Origin: Acidobacteriota bacterium
GTDB taxonomy: Bacteria > Acidobacteriota > Terriglobia > Acidiferrales > UBA7541
Reading direction: 5' to 3'
Assembly (NCBI GenBank): GCA_003225315.1
Contig: QHZD01000022.1
Span: forward strand, 115,133-179,132
Length of the DNA: 64,000 bases
Each line of letters opens with the position of its first letter. Position 1 is the stretch's first letter. The translations under genes and the position numbers were made by a program. Shown here in pieces: positions 18,164-27,044 of this stretch. The notes under the pieces are model-generated. The model saw only the letters and a program-made list of their open reading frames with translations. It had not been told where the DNA came from and searched no databases.

Positions 18164-20431
18164 ATGACCGTCCGTCACATCATTGGAGCTTCCGTGCCGC
18201 GCAAGGAAGGCTGGGACAAAGTCACTGGAGCGGCGCGTTACGTGGATGACATGGCTCTGCCCGGCATGCTTCACGGCGCGACCGTACGTAGCACCATCGC
18301 GCGCGGCAAAATCAAACAAATCCATTTTGGTCCGGGCGTCGACTGGAATGAATATGTCGTCGTATCCGCCAAGGACATTCCGGGAAAGAATTGCATTGCC
18401 CTGATTCTGGACGACCAGCCTTGCCTCGCCTCCGAGTTTGTCAATCATCCGGAAGAGCCCATTCTGCTTCTGGCCCATCCCGACCGTCCCAAACTTCGCA
18501 AGGCTGTTGAGGCCGTTTCCATCGAGTACGATTCGCTCCCGGCTTTGCACACCATCGAAGAAAGCGAGCGGCAATCCACAATCATTTGGGGTCGCGACAA
18601 TACGTTCAAGAATTTTCTCGTGGAAAAAGGCGACGTGGATGCCATCTGGAAAAAAGCGGCGCACATCGTCGAAGGCGAATATTTCACCGGCGCGCAAGAG
18701 CAACTCTATATCGAAAACAACGGCGTGATTGCAGCGTTCGACCCGAAAAACGGCGTTACCGTTTGGGGTTCCCTGCAATGCCCGTACTACGTGCATAAGG
18801 CGCTGATAACGCTTTTCGCGTTGCCCGAAGAAAAAGTGCGCGTCGTGCAAATGGAGACCGGCGGAGCGTTTGGTGGTAAGGAAGAGTATCCATCAATGAT
18901 CGCGGGCCACGCCGCGCTGCTGGCGATGAAATCCGGACGCCCCGTGAAAATTGTCTACGACCGCATGGAAGACATGGCCGCCACGACGAAGCGCCATCCT
19001 TCGCGCACGCGCCACCGTACCGCCGTCAGTAAAGACGGAAGAATTCTCGGCGGCGAAATCGAGTTCACCATCGATGGTGGAGCGTACGCGACGCTCTCTT
19101 CGGTCGTCCTTTCGCGCGGCACTATCCATGCCGGTGGTGCTTATTACTGGCCCAATGTGCGCATTCGCACGAAGGCGGTTGCCACCAATGCGCCGCCGCA
19201 CGGAGCCTTCCGCGGATTCGGCGCGCCGCAAAGCCTTTTCGCTATGGAACGCCACATGGACCGCATCGCTCAGGTCGTAGGGATTTCTCCCGTCGAAGTC
19301 CGCCGCCGAAATTTTCTGAAGTCCGGCCAAACGACCACAACGGAACAGACCATTAAGGAAAATATTGATCTGGATCGTTTGCTCAAACGGGCTCTGGAAC
19401 TTTCCGACTATGCCGCGAAGAAAAAACGTTTTGCAGAAAAAAATAAAGCTGGGACGAACAGAAAAGGAATTGGAATCGCTGCTTTCTTGCACGGCGCCGG
19501 CTTCACGGGTTCTGGTGAACGCTACTTGAATTCTCTCGTCGGCGCCGAAGCAGGCGCAGACGGAATCGTGCGCGTGCTGGTGTCCAGCGCGGAATTTGGT
19601 CAAGGAACCAACACCGTGCTCTGCCAGATTGCAGCGGAAGCGCTCGGCTTGCCGTATGAAAACGTCTCCATCGCGCAACCAGACACGAGCGTTGTTCCGA
19701 ACAGCGGCCCAACGGTGGCTTCGCGCACCGCCATGATTGTCGGAAAACTGGTTCAGTCCGCCGCCAGGGGGATCAAGGAAACGCTCACGAAAACCGGGCT
19801 GCTGCATGAGGATTACTCTCCTGAACAATTTCGCGCCGCCTGCAAGGAATACATCGCCACGCATGGGGCGCTCAAGTCGTATGCACGGTACGAAGCCCCA
19901 CCCGATGTTTTTTGGGACGATGAGAAATATCGTGGCGAAGCTTATGCGGCGTTTGCATGGGCCGTGTACGTTGCGGAAGTCACCGTAGATTTGACGACAT
20001 ATAGTGTGACGGTGGATGACTTTGTCGCTCTACAGGAAGTCGGAAGAGTCCTTCATCCTGTATTGGCCGAAGGACAAATCACCGGCGGAGTAGCGCAAGC
20101 GATCGGCTTCGCGCTCTATGAAAACGTTGTCTGGCAGGACGGACGCATGATGAACAACCAGATGACCAACTACATCATGCCGGCCTCGATGGATCTGCCG
20201 CCGATTCGCGTGTTTTTTGAAGAAAATGGCAACGTTCACGGCGCGCATGGCGCTAAAGGGATCGGAGAGTTGCCCATGGATGGTCCTGCGCCCGCGATCT
20301 TAAACGCCGTGGAAGATGCGACGGGTGTCCGCTTCTGTTCCATTCCGCTGCTGCCCGAAGATCTCTTTGAGGCTCTGCGGCCTGAATTCAACGAGCAAGC
20401 CGTGCCCTCTTCCGTGCGAGGGATAGCGTGA
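18164..20431 (+). CDS. Xanthine dehydrogenase, molybdopterin-binding subunit
   Basis: Catalytic subunit oxidising hypoxanthine/xanthine to urate. The 755 residues fit the separate large subunit (XdhB of Rhodobacter, XdhA of E. coli). It starts with the aldehyde-oxidase hammerhead fold (GWDKVTGAARYVDDMALPGMLHGATVRS). It contains the MoCo motifs GGAFGGKEE and AFRGFGAPQ, the latter with the substrate-binding Arg, and AEFGQGTNT. GAKGIGELPMDGPAPAI supplies the catalytic Glu of the GxGE motif. The start, ATG 18164, lacks a strong Shine-Dalgarno. It lies 73 bases after allB and overlaps the iron-sulfur gene by four bases. Confidence 0.92.
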   Translation: MTVRHIIGASVPRKEGWDKVTGAARYVDDMALPGMLHGATVRSTIARGKIKQIHFGPGVDWNEYVVVSAKDIPGKNCIALILDDQPCLASEFVNHPEEPILLLAHPDRPKLRKAVEAVSIEYDSLPALHTIEESERQSTIIWGRDNTFKNFLVEKGDVDAIWKKAAHIVEGEYFTGAQEQLYIENNGVIAAFDPKNGVTVWGSLQCPYYVHKALITLFALPEEKVRVVQMETGGAFGGKEEYPSMIAGHAALLAMKSGRPVKIVYDRMEDMAATTKRHPSRTRHRTAVSKDGRILGGEIEFTIDGGAYATLSSVVLSRGTIHAGGAYYWPNVRIRTKAVATNAPPHGAFRGFGAPQSLFAMERHMDRIAQVVGISPVEVRRRNFLKSGQTTTTEQTIKENIDLDRLLKRALELSDYAAKKKRFAEKNKAGTNRKGIGIAAFLHGAGFTGSGERYLNSLVGAEAGADGIVRVLVSSAEFGQGTNTVLCQIAAEALGLPYENVSIAQPDTSVVPNSGPTVASRTAMIVGKLVQSAARGIKETLTKTGLLHEDYSPEQFRAACKEYIATHGALKSYARYEAPPDVFWDDEKYRGEAYAAFAWAVYVAEVTVDLTTYSVTVDDFVALQEVGRVLHPVLAEGQITGGVAQAIGFALYENVVWQDGRMMNNQMTNYIMPASMDLPPIRVFFEENGNVHGAHGAKGIGELPMDGPAPAILNAVEDATGVRFCSIPLLPEDLFEALRPEFNEQAVPSSVRGIA

Positions 20432-20925
20432 ATCCCTCGTCTGCGGAGAGCGCAAAGCGCGGGATCTCGTTCATCGTCAACGGCGAGGCCAAAAAGGTGC
20501 TCGCCCATCCCATGGAAAGATTGCTGGACGTGCTGCGGAACAACCTTGGGTTGACGGGTGCCAAAGAAGGCTGCGGCGAAGGCGAATGTGGCTCGTGTGC
20601 GGTTCTCTTGGACGATATGCTGGTGAATAGTTGCCTCATACCTATCGCGCAAGCGAACGGCGCGAGCGTCGTTACCATCGAAGGAATGTCCGCTCACTCG
20701 TTGATGAAACCTTTGCAGGAATCGTTCCTCGAATGTGGCGGCGCACAGTGCGGCATCTGCACGCCGGGAATGATTCTTGCGGCCGCGCATCTGCTCGATA
20801 AGAAACTGGACCCTACTCTGGCGGACATTCGGGAAGGTCTTGCGGGGAATCTTTGCCGCTGCACCGGCTATATGCAAATTTTCGAAGCGGTGGCAAAGGC
20901 GGCGCGTCGAAGGGTTACGCAATGA
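20428..20925 (+). CDS. Xanthine dehydrogenase, [2Fe-2S] subunit
   Basis: Electron-transfer subunit carrying two [2Fe-2S] clusters between the molybdenum site and FAD. It has 165 residues. The plant-ferredoxin-type cluster uses GCGEGECGSCAVLLD plus a Cys in NSCLIP. The helical second cluster uses CGGAQCGICTPGMIL and NLCRCTGY. All eight expected cysteines are present. The start is GTG 20428, overlapping the previous stop by four bases (GTGA). The stop overlaps the next gene in the same manner, so the three subunits are translationally coupled in the order Mo, FeS, FAD. Confidence 0.95.
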   Translation: MNPSSAESAKRGISFIVNGEAKKVLAHPMERLLDVLRNNLGLTGAKEGCGEGECGSCAVLLDDMLVNSCLIPIAQANGASVVTIEGMSAHSLMKPLQESFLECGGAQCGICTPGMILAAAHLLDKKLDPTLADIREGLAGNLCRCTGYMQIFEAVAKAARRRVTQ

Positions 20926-21800
20926 GGGCCGATCCAGCCGATTACAGACTCGTTTCACCGGGCAATCTGCTTGGCGCTCTTTCCCTGCTGGCTAGCGAGC
21001 CGGCTCAGTGGCTGCCCATCGCGGGCGGAACTGACGTAATGGTTTTGTATTCCGCCGGAAAGCTGACCAACCGCAATTTGATCGACATCTGGAATATTCC
21101 CGAGCTGCGTCAAATCGAGGTTTTTCCGGATAGAATCTCCATCGGCGCGGCATGCACGTACACTGTTTTGCGCCAGCACGAAATTGTATCGCGGGAATTT
21201 TCCCTGCTGGCCACGGCGGCATCCTGGACCGGCGGAATTGCCAATCAGAATCGCGGGACACTGGGAGGGAACATCGCCAACGCTTCTCCTGCTGCCGATT
21301 CCCTGCCCGCGCTGCTTGTTTACGACGCCGTATTGACGCTGATTTCCGTGCGCGGCGAGCGCCGCGTGCCTTATCGAACTTTTCACACCGGCTACAAACA
21401 GACAATTCTGGCTGCCGACGAGTTGATCCTGAATATTTCGTTGCCGCGCCGGTTCTCGAAATATTTCTCGCATGCGCGTAAGGTTGGAGCGCGGAACGCG
21501 CAAGCCATTTCTAAGGTTTGTCTCGCTGCTTTGGGCCAAGTCGCGAACGGCGCGATTCGCGATGTGCGTCTCGCACTGGGAAGCGTTGCGCCCGTTCCGT
21601 TACGTTTGAATGAGACGGAAAAGATGCTCACCGGAAAAGAGATCGAGCCGTCTTTGATCGATGCCGCAAGAAAAAGCGTGCTTAAGGAAATTCGACCCAT
21701 CGACGATATTCGTTCCACCGCGCGATATCGATCCGCAGTGGCGTGCAATCTAGTCACCGAGTTTCTCGCGAAGCTTGCCGCTGAAGGAGCGGCCGCGTGA
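20922..21800 (+). CDS. Xanthine dehydrogenase, FAD-binding subunit
   Basis: Flavin subunit passing electrons from the iron-sulfur clusters to NAD+ or another acceptor. It has 292 residues. The FAD-binding 5-PCMH-type motifs are WLPIAGGTDVMVLYSAGK near residue 30 and TLGGNIANASPAADSLPALLVYDA near residue 115. The C-terminal CO-dehydrogenase flavoprotein domain includes VRLALGSVAPVPLRL. The start is ATG 20922, overlapping the preceding stop (ATGA). The NAD-discriminating surface cannot be judged from sequence alone. Confidence 0.93.
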   Translation: MRADPADYRLVSPGNLLGALSLLASEPAQWLPIAGGTDVMVLYSAGKLTNRNLIDIWNIPELRQIEVFPDRISIGAACTYTVLRQHEIVSREFSLLATAASWTGGIANQNRGTLGGNIANASPAADSLPALLVYDAVLTLISVRGERRVPYRTFHTGYKQTILAADELILNISLPRRFSKYFSHARKVGARNAQAISKVCLAALGQVANGAIRDVRLALGSVAPVPLRLNETEKMLTGKEIEPSLIDAARKSVLKEIRPIDDIRSTARYRSAVACNLVTEFLAKLAAEGAAA

Positions 21801-22309
21801 GCGCAGTTCTGGCTCGCTGGAATTCTTTGCCAAGCGAGGAAGCTGCACGCGAGATTCTACCTTGCTGTGGCTCGGAAACCTGGGCAGCGAGCATGGTTTC
21901 GAAACGGCCGATCCCAGACGAAGTTTCGCTGATTCAAACTTCAGACGCTGTCTGGCAAGAACTTGGGGAGTCCAGCTGGCTCGAAGCCTTCCGGAGTCAC
22001 CCGCGCATCGGCGAATCGCACGCAAAAAAAACTGCCGCGCCACAATCTTCGGTTTGGTCCGAGCAGGAACAACGACAGGCGGCATCGGCCGATGAAGCCA
22101 TGAAACTGGCGCTGAAATGGGGTAATCGCGAATACGAGCAGAAGTTCGGGCGTATCTTTATCGTTTGCGCGACGGGAAAATCGGCCAGCGAAATCTTGGA
22201 GATTCTGCGCCGCCGGTTGCACAATGATGAAGCCACCGAACTGCAGCAAGCGGCCGAGGAGCAGCGCCAAATCATGCATATCCGTCTGAAACAATGGATC
22301 GCGGGATGA
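21797..22309 (+). CDS. uraD: 2-oxo-4-hydroxy-4-carboxy-5-ureidoimidazoline (OHCU) decarboxylase
   Basis: Converts OHCU stereospecifically to (S)-allantoin, the third step after urate oxidation. The 170 residues are all-helical, as in the family. SHPRIGE carries the catalytic His. The substrate-contact region, usually a W-S-x-x-E-Q segment, reads WSEQEQRQAASADEAM here. NREYEQKFGRIFIVCATGKSASEILEILRRRLHND is the conserved C-terminal half. GTG 21797 overlaps the FAD-subunit stop by four bases and the 3' end overlaps uraH, so it is tightly embedded in the operon. Confidence 0.92.
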   Translation: MSAVLARWNSLPSEEAAREILPCCGSETWAASMVSKRPIPDEVSLIQTSDAVWQELGESSWLEAFRSHPRIGESHAKKTAAPQSSVWSEQEQRQAASADEAMKLALKWGNREYEQKFGRIFIVCATGKSASEILEILRRRLHNDEATELQQAAEEQRQIMHIRLKQWIAG

Positions 22310-22650
22310 GCCGAATCTCCACGCATGTTCTGGATACGGCCACGGGGAAACCTGCACCGGGAGTGCCGGTGCGCCTGCAGCGACAAAATTCCTCGGGCAA
22401 CTGGACTACTCTGACTTCTGCTCGGACGGATGAAGACGGCCGATGCGGCGAATTGCTGCCGGAAGGCGCGAGTCTCGCCGCGGGAACGTACCGCTTGTCG
22501 TTTGACACCACGAATTATTTCACGGCCTGCGGCGTGGATGGTTTGTATCCCGCGGTTGAGGTCTTATTTCGAGTGCGAAACGGTGAAAACCATTTTCATA
22601 TTCCGTTGCTGCTGAGTCCGAACGGCTACACGACGTACCGGGGAAGCTGA
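22306..22650 (+). CDS. uraH: 5-hydroxyisourate hydrolase (transthyretin-like)
   Basis: Hydrolyses 5-hydroxyisourate to OHCU. It has 114 residues, the usual length. The family signature ISTHVLDTATGKPAPGVPVRL is at the N-terminus (His of STHVLD is catalytic). HFHIPLLLSPNGYTTYRGS at the C-terminus ends in the diagnostic Y-R-G-S tetrapeptide. The start is ATG 22306 (ATGA overlap with uraD). No signal peptide is present, so it acts in the cytoplasm. The following puuD starts two bases after the stop. Confidence 0.97.
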   Translation: MSRISTHVLDTATGKPAPGVPVRLQRQNSSGNWTTLTSARTDEDGRCGELLPEGASLAAGTYRLSFDTTNYFTACGVDGLYPAVEVLFRVRNGENHFHIPLLLSPNGYTTYRGS

Positions 22651-22651
22651 A

Positions 22652-23467
22652 ATGGATTCTTCCATCCGCGAATGGCTGAACCTCAGTGTGCGGTGGATTC
22701 ACGTTTTCGCGGCAATCATGTGGGTCGGACAAACCTATTACTTCACGTGGCTCGACGGTCAGTTCGCAAAACTCGAGAAAAAAGCGGCGGCGGACGGAAC
22801 AGCTCCGGCAGTGTGGATGGTGCACAGCGGAGGTTTTTACTCCGTCGAAAAACAACAATCGCTAGGCGTTGCGCCAGAGCAGGTGCGCTGGTTTCGCTGG
22901 GAAGCCTTCGCGACGTGGCTGTTCGGCGTGATTCTTCTCATTCTGGTGTATTACATGGGCGATGGCCTCATCGATTCGGACGTTGCGGACATTTCGAAGC
23001 GCGCCGGCGTTGCGGTCGGAGTCGGCTCCATGGTCGGCGGGTGGTTCATCTACGATCAGGCGGTGCGGTCGCTGGGAAAATCGCCGAAAGCGTTCGCGGC
23101 ATTTGCTCTGATGATGACGGCGGCGGCAGCTTGGGGATTAATGCACTTGCTCAGCGGGCGCGCCGCATACATTCACATGGGAGCGATCTTCGGCACCATC
23201 ATGGTGGCGAATGTGTGGTCCTGCATTCTCCCAACTCAGCGCAGAATGCTCGCGGCTGCGGCAGCGGGCGAAAAGTTCGATGCGTCGCTCGGCGCGCAAG
23301 CGAAGTTGCGTTCGAAGCACAACACGTTCCTGGCCGTGCCGGCTGTCTTTCTGATGCTGAGCAATCATTTTCCGGTTGCGACTTATGGGAACAGATTCGG
23401 CTGGGAAATCATGCTGGGGCTGGTTGTGGCGGGATGGATTGCAGCGAAACTGATCCGGGAGTTTTGA
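22652..23467 (+). CDS. puuD: Membrane urate hydroxylase, PuuD-like, without the cytochrome c domain
   Basis: PuuD oxidises urate to 5-hydroxyisourate at the membrane; it replaces soluble uricase, which is absent here. The 271 residues form about seven or eight membrane helices: WIHVFAAIMWVGQTYYFTWLD, FATWLFGVILLILVYYMG, AAAWGLMHLLSGRAAYIHMGAIFGTIMVANVW and FGWEIMLGLVVAGWIAAKLIREF. His residues that could ligate heme or metal are conserved in WIHVF, HSGGFYSVEKQ, YIHMG, SKHNTF and LSNHF. Described PuuD proteins are about 400 residues, with a C-terminal cytochrome c domain. This one ends right after the last helix and has no CxxCH. A separate cytochrome must take the electrons (inference). Confidence 0.85.
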   Translation: MDSSIREWLNLSVRWIHVFAAIMWVGQTYYFTWLDGQFAKLEKKAAADGTAPAVWMVHSGGFYSVEKQQSLGVAPEQVRWFRWEAFATWLFGVILLILVYYMGDGLIDSDVADISKRAGVAVGVGSMVGGWFIYDQAVRSLGKSPKAFAAFALMMTAAAAWGLMHLLSGRAAYIHMGAIFGTIMVANVWSCILPTQRRMLAAAAAGEKFDASLGAQAKLRSKHNTFLAVPAVFLMLSNHFPVATYGNRFGWEIMLGLVVAGWIAAKLIREF

Positions 23468-23480
23468 TTCGAGCAACAGT

Positions 23481-24770
23481 GTGCTGTTAGCGAGAGTGCT
23501 TCCAGTGTCGACGAGCATTAGTCTTGCAAAACTCGCGGAACAAGTTATTGCGCGCTGCCGGAAACTGGCGACGTTTTCCGAAGACGCGGGCGGCACGCGG
23601 CGAACTTTTCTCTCCGCGCCAATGCGGGATTGTCACCGCGAAGTTTCTTCGTGGATGAAAGCTCTGGACATGAATGTGTCCATCGATGCGGTTGGAAATT
23701 TGCACGGATTTTATTCCGCAGCGTCGCCGTCAGCGCCGCGAATTCTGATTGGATCGCATTTGGACACCGTGCCGAATGCCGGTGCGTTCGACGGAATATT
23801 GGGAGTGGTTCTAGCGATCGAGCTGGTGGAATCTTTGCGCGGATTGAAGCTGCCGTTTGCGATTGAGGTCATCGGATTCTCGGAAGAAGAAGGAGTGCGA
23901 TTTGGCGTTCCATTCATCGGAAGCCGAGCGCTCCTTAGCAGACTGGATGAGGAACTTCTCGCGCGCAACGATGCCGATGGAATTTCTGTTCGCAAAGCGA
24001 TCCAAGATTTTGGTTTGAACCCTAACGAACTTTCCAAAGCAGCTTTGGGCGACGACGTTCTGGGATTCATCGAATTTCACATCGAGCAAGGGCCGGTGCT
24101 GGAGAAACTGGGACGTCCACTCGGAGTCGTGGAAGCGATCGTGGGGCAGAACCGTTTGGAGTTCACATTTTCAGGACAAGCGAATCACGCCGGAACGACG
24201 CCGATGAACTTGCGCCACGATGCGCTCGCCGCGGCCGCGGAGTGGATTGTCACGGTTGAGGAACTGGCGCAGCGCACGGCAGATTTAGTCGCAACAGTGG
24301 GATACGTGGAAGCCAAGCCCGGCGCAACGAATGTGGTCGCCGGAGAAGCGCGCGCCACCCTGGATATTCGTCACGCTTCGGATCGTGCGCGAACGGAGTC
24401 ACTCGATGAGTTGATCCGGCAGGCAGAGTCCATCGCTTCGCGGCGCGCGGTCAGCGTGAAGTGGCGAACGCTTCTCGCGCAAAATGCGGTGGCGATGGAT
24501 CCATTTTTGACGGAGCAAATCGAACTTGCCGCGCAAAAAGCCGCCTGCGAACCGCATCGCATGGCGAGCGGCGCGGGACACGATGCCATGATCCTCGCGG
24601 AAAAGATTCCGGCGGCGATGATTTTCTTGCGGACTCCTGGAGGCATCAGCCACGATCCGGCGGAATCGGTACATTTGGATGATGTCGCGAAAGCGCTGGA
24701 ATGCGGGCAGCATTTGCTGACGCAGCTTGCGGCTTCGCAGGAATTTCTGGGAAGGACGTGCCGTGCATAA
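23481..24770 (+). CDS. allC: Allantoate amidohydrolase (M20 family)
   Basis: Metal-dependent removal of ammonia and CO2 from allantoate to give (S)-ureidoglycine. It has 429 residues. M20/HyuC motifs are LIGSHLDTVPNAGAFDGILGV (His and bridging Asp ligands), GFSEEEGVRFGVPFIGSRAL (catalytic Glu pair), FIEFHIEQGPVLE (His), the dimerisation-domain NHAGTTPMNLRHDAL, and C-terminal SGAGHDAM and GGISHDPAE. I list GTG 23481; GTG 23496 and GTG 23505 are in-frame alternatives. The alternative of an N-carbamoyl-amino-acid hydrolase is less likely, because the gene sits directly before ureidoglycine aminohydrolase. Confidence 0.9.
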   Translation: MLLARVLPVSTSISLAKLAEQVIARCRKLATFSEDAGGTRRTFLSAPMRDCHREVSSWMKALDMNVSIDAVGNLHGFYSAASPSAPRILIGSHLDTVPNAGAFDGILGVVLAIELVESLRGLKLPFAIEVIGFSEEEGVRFGVPFIGSRALLSRLDEELLARNDADGISVRKAIQDFGLNPNELSKAALGDDVLGFIEFHIEQGPVLEKLGRPLGVVEAIVGQNRLEFTFSGQANHAGTTPMNLRHDALAAAAEWIVTVEELAQRTADLVATVGYVEAKPGATNVVAGEARATLDIRHASDRARTESLDELIRQAESIASRRAVSVKWRTLLAQNAVAMDPFLTEQIELAAQKAACEPHRMASGAGHDAMILAEKIPAAMIFLRTPGGISHDPAESVHLDDVAKALECGQHLLTQLAASQEFLGRTCRA

Positions 24771-25503
24771 TCTCGGTCACACGCGCAGCTCGCATCAATG
24801 CAATCATGTTTTGCAAACGCCGGACACTTTTGTGCGCACGACTCTGCCCCGGATGAGGAATGCATCCGCCATCGTGCACATCGGGCCGGCGCTGGGCGCA
24901 GCGTTCACGGAATACACCGCGGAGTTTGAATCGAAAGGCGAATTGGGAGATACCTCCGCGCAGCGATTCGTCTACGTGATGGATGGTGCCGTGACCGTCG
25001 AGGCCAAGGGAAAGCGGCACGAACTGGGCGAGCGTGGTTACGCGTATTTGCCGGAAGGATTTTCTCATCGAGTTGTTGCCAAAGAAAAAAGCCGTGTCGC
25101 CATTATTGAAAAGCAATACGAGAAAAATGAAAAAACCGAGCCGCCGCGATTGCTGGTCTCGAACGAAGACGCAGTCTCTTCGCACGCGCTCGATGGCGAT
25201 TCCGATTTGCAGGTAAAATGTTTGCTCCCCGATGAGCCGCAATTTGATTTTGCGGTGAATACCATGGTGTATCAACCTGGCGCCGCGCTCAGCATGGTGG
25301 AAATGCACGTGATGGAGCACGGGCTGATCATGCTGGAAGGCAGCGGCGTCTACCGGCTGGGCGATTCGTGGTATCCGGTGAGAGCGGGCGATTTTATCTG
25401 GATGGGACCGTGGTGCCCGCAATGGTTTGGGGCCATCGGAAAATTTCCCGCGAAATACCTGATTTACAAGAACTGGAACCGGCACCCGCTCGGCAAAACG
25501 TGA
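24763..25503 (+). CDS. allE: (S)-ureidoglycine aminohydrolase (bicupin)
   Basis: Mn-dependent bicupin releasing ammonia from ureidoglycine to form (S)-ureidoglycolate. It has 246 residues from GTG 24763, which has GGAAGGA eight bases upstream and overlaps the allC stop. The first cupin spans about residues 60-115 (QRFVYVMDGAVTVEAKGKRHELGERGYAYLPEGFSH). The second begins TMVYQPGAALSMVEMHVMEHGLIMLEGSGVYRLGD, where Glu and His residues form the metal site. The tail AKYLIYKNWNRHPL is characteristic of YlbA/AllE. The last four bases overlap a GTG codon of the next reading frame. Confidence 0.93.
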   Translation: MHNLGHTRSSHQCNHVLQTPDTFVRTTLPRMRNASAIVHIGPALGAAFTEYTAEFESKGELGDTSAQRFVYVMDGAVTVEAKGKRHELGERGYAYLPEGFSHRVVAKEKSRVAIIEKQYEKNEKTEPPRLLVSNEDAVSSHALDGDSDLQVKCLLPDEPQFDFAVNTMVYQPGAALSMVEMHVMEHGLIMLEGSGVYRLGDSWYPVRAGDFIWMGPWCPQWFGAIGKFPAKYLIYKNWNRHPLGKT

Positions 25504-25547
25504 AGAAGGCCGGCAAGATTCCGGCGCTACAACGAGACCTTGAAAAA

Positions 25548-26798
25548 ATGAAATTGGAAATTGATCAGCAGGGGCTGCTCTCCCAACTGGAGACGCTGGC
25601 GACTTTTTCGGGCGCGGAACCGCCCGCGGTCACGCGAATTGTTTTTACGCCGACAGATTTGAAAGCGCGCGCGTGGGTGATTGCGCGCTGCGAAGAAGCC
25701 AAGCTTGCGGTGCGGCAAGATGCCATCGGAAATATTTTTGCGCGGTGGACCGGGGCCGATGCTGCGGCACCTGCCGTTGGGACGGGATCGCACATTGATG
25801 CAATCCCCAACGCCGGCAAATATGACGGCGTTGTCGGAGTGCTTGGCGGACTCGAAGCCATTCGCGCGTTGCAGCGTAGCGGGTTCCGGCCTAAACATTC
25901 GATTGAACTCCTGGTGTTCGCGACGGAAGAGCCGACGCGATTCGGAATCGGGTGCCTGGGGAGCCGGTTGCTTTCGGGAACGCTGTCCGCGAAAGATGCA
26001 GCGAAATTGAAAGACCGTGACGGCGAATCTGTGGACGAAGTTCGCAGAAAAGCAGGCTTCAATGGGAATCTTCAGGATGTGAAACTGCCGAAAGGCTATT
26101 ACAAAGCTTTTGTTGAGCTGCACATCGAGCAAGGGCCGCTGCTGGAGCGCGCGAAAACTTCTTTAGGAATCGTGAAGAGCATCGCAGCGCCCGCGAGTTT
26201 TCGCGTTTCCATCGACGGCGCGGGCGGGCACGCCGGTGGAGTGCTGATGCCGGATCGCAAGGATGCGCTGTGCGCGGCGGCGGAGTTGATTCTGGCAATT
26301 GAAAAGGCGGCGCATACGAGCGGCGCGCTCGACACTGTCGCGACCGTCGGGGTCTGCGATGTTTTTCCCGGCGCGGTGAACAGTATTCCGAGCCGCGTGG
26401 GCATAACGCTGGACATTCGTGATACGGATTTGGCGCGGCGCGATGGCGTGATGCAAACAATCGAGGGCGTATCCCGGGAGATTGGCGCAAGGCGCCAAGT
26501 CTCCATTCAGTGGGAGTTGGTGAATGCGGATGCGCCGGCGGATTGCGCTCCCGAGGTGCGCGCGGCGCTCGCTGATTCCTGCCGCGAGCATGGATTTCCA
26601 TTTCTCGAAATGGTCAGCCGGGCTTACCACGATTCCCTTTTCATTTCGCGGATCGCGCCGACAGGGATGCTTTTTATTCCCTGCCGGAACGGTTACAGCC
26701 ATCGGCCCGATGAGTACGCCGCTCCGGAAGATATTGCGCGCGGGGCGTTGGTGCTGGCGGAGTCGCTGGCGAAGCTTTCCGGGCGAGCGGAGGCTTAG
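25548..26798 (+). CDS. Ureidoglycolate amidohydrolase (M20 family)
   Basis: A second M20 amidase, 416 residues, that by context converts (S)-ureidoglycolate to glyoxylate, ammonia and CO2. Metal and catalytic segments are VGTGSHIDAIPNAGKYDGVVGV, LLVFATEEPTRFGIGCLGSRLL, FVELHIEQGPLLERA, GGHAGGVLMPDRKDAL, RAYHDSLFIS and RNGYSHRPDEYA. It is clearly paralogous to allC but has TEEPTRF where allC has SEEEGVRF. I start at ATG 25548 because the family N-terminus is near this point; GTG 25500 overlaps the previous stop and is possible. It is the last gene of the purine unit. A different carbamoyl amidase role cannot be excluded. Confidence 0.82.
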   Translation: MKLEIDQQGLLSQLETLATFSGAEPPAVTRIVFTPTDLKARAWVIARCEEAKLAVRQDAIGNIFARWTGADAAAPAVGTGSHIDAIPNAGKYDGVVGVLGGLEAIRALQRSGFRPKHSIELLVFATEEPTRFGIGCLGSRLLSGTLSAKDAAKLKDRDGESVDEVRRKAGFNGNLQDVKLPKGYYKAFVELHIEQGPLLERAKTSLGIVKSIAAPASFRVSIDGAGGHAGGVLMPDRKDALCAAAELILAIEKAAHTSGALDTVATVGVCDVFPGAVNSIPSRVGITLDIRDTDLARRDGVMQTIEGVSREIGARRQVSIQWELVNADAPADCAPEVRAALADSCREHGFPFLEMVSRAYHDSLFISRIAPTGMLFIPCRNGYSHRPDEYAAPEDIARGALVLAESLAKLSGRAEA

Positions 26799-26999
26799 AC
26801 CATTGGGGAATGCCGCCGATTCCGACGGGACGGAACCGAGATCGTTCCCTCTTTCCTGAAGGGCCGAGAAAGACCTCATCCCTGAAGAGGTGAGCTACAG
26901 TTGGATAGGATCTTTTCTGGTTTAACCGTAATAACCCTCACGCCCCCTGTATTTTTTGTAGGTGTTTCATCTAAAGGACTTGCTCTTCCTGTAAATGGC

Positions 27000-27044
27000 T
27001 TAGAATCAACATTTACGGGCACTTCCCGTAAGTGTTGATTCTAA
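27000..27044. repeat. Long inverted repeat (20-bp stem, 5-nt loop)
   Basis: The arms 27000-27019 and 27025-27044 are complementary at 19 of 20 positions; the remaining pair would be a U-G wobble in RNA. The arms begin TTAGAATCAACA and end TGTTGATTCTAA, with an inner TTACGGG / CCCGTAA. The loop is CACTT. No T-run follows on either strand, so it is not a standard terminator. A further arm copy, AGTGTTGATTC, starts at 27081 inside a weaker CTTGG...CCAAG repeat. Confidence 0.75.

Noticed and set aside
18893..19864. 323-codon frame antisense to the xanthine dehydrogenase large subunit
   Set aside because: High-GC shadow; the sense protein has all molybdenum-site motifs.
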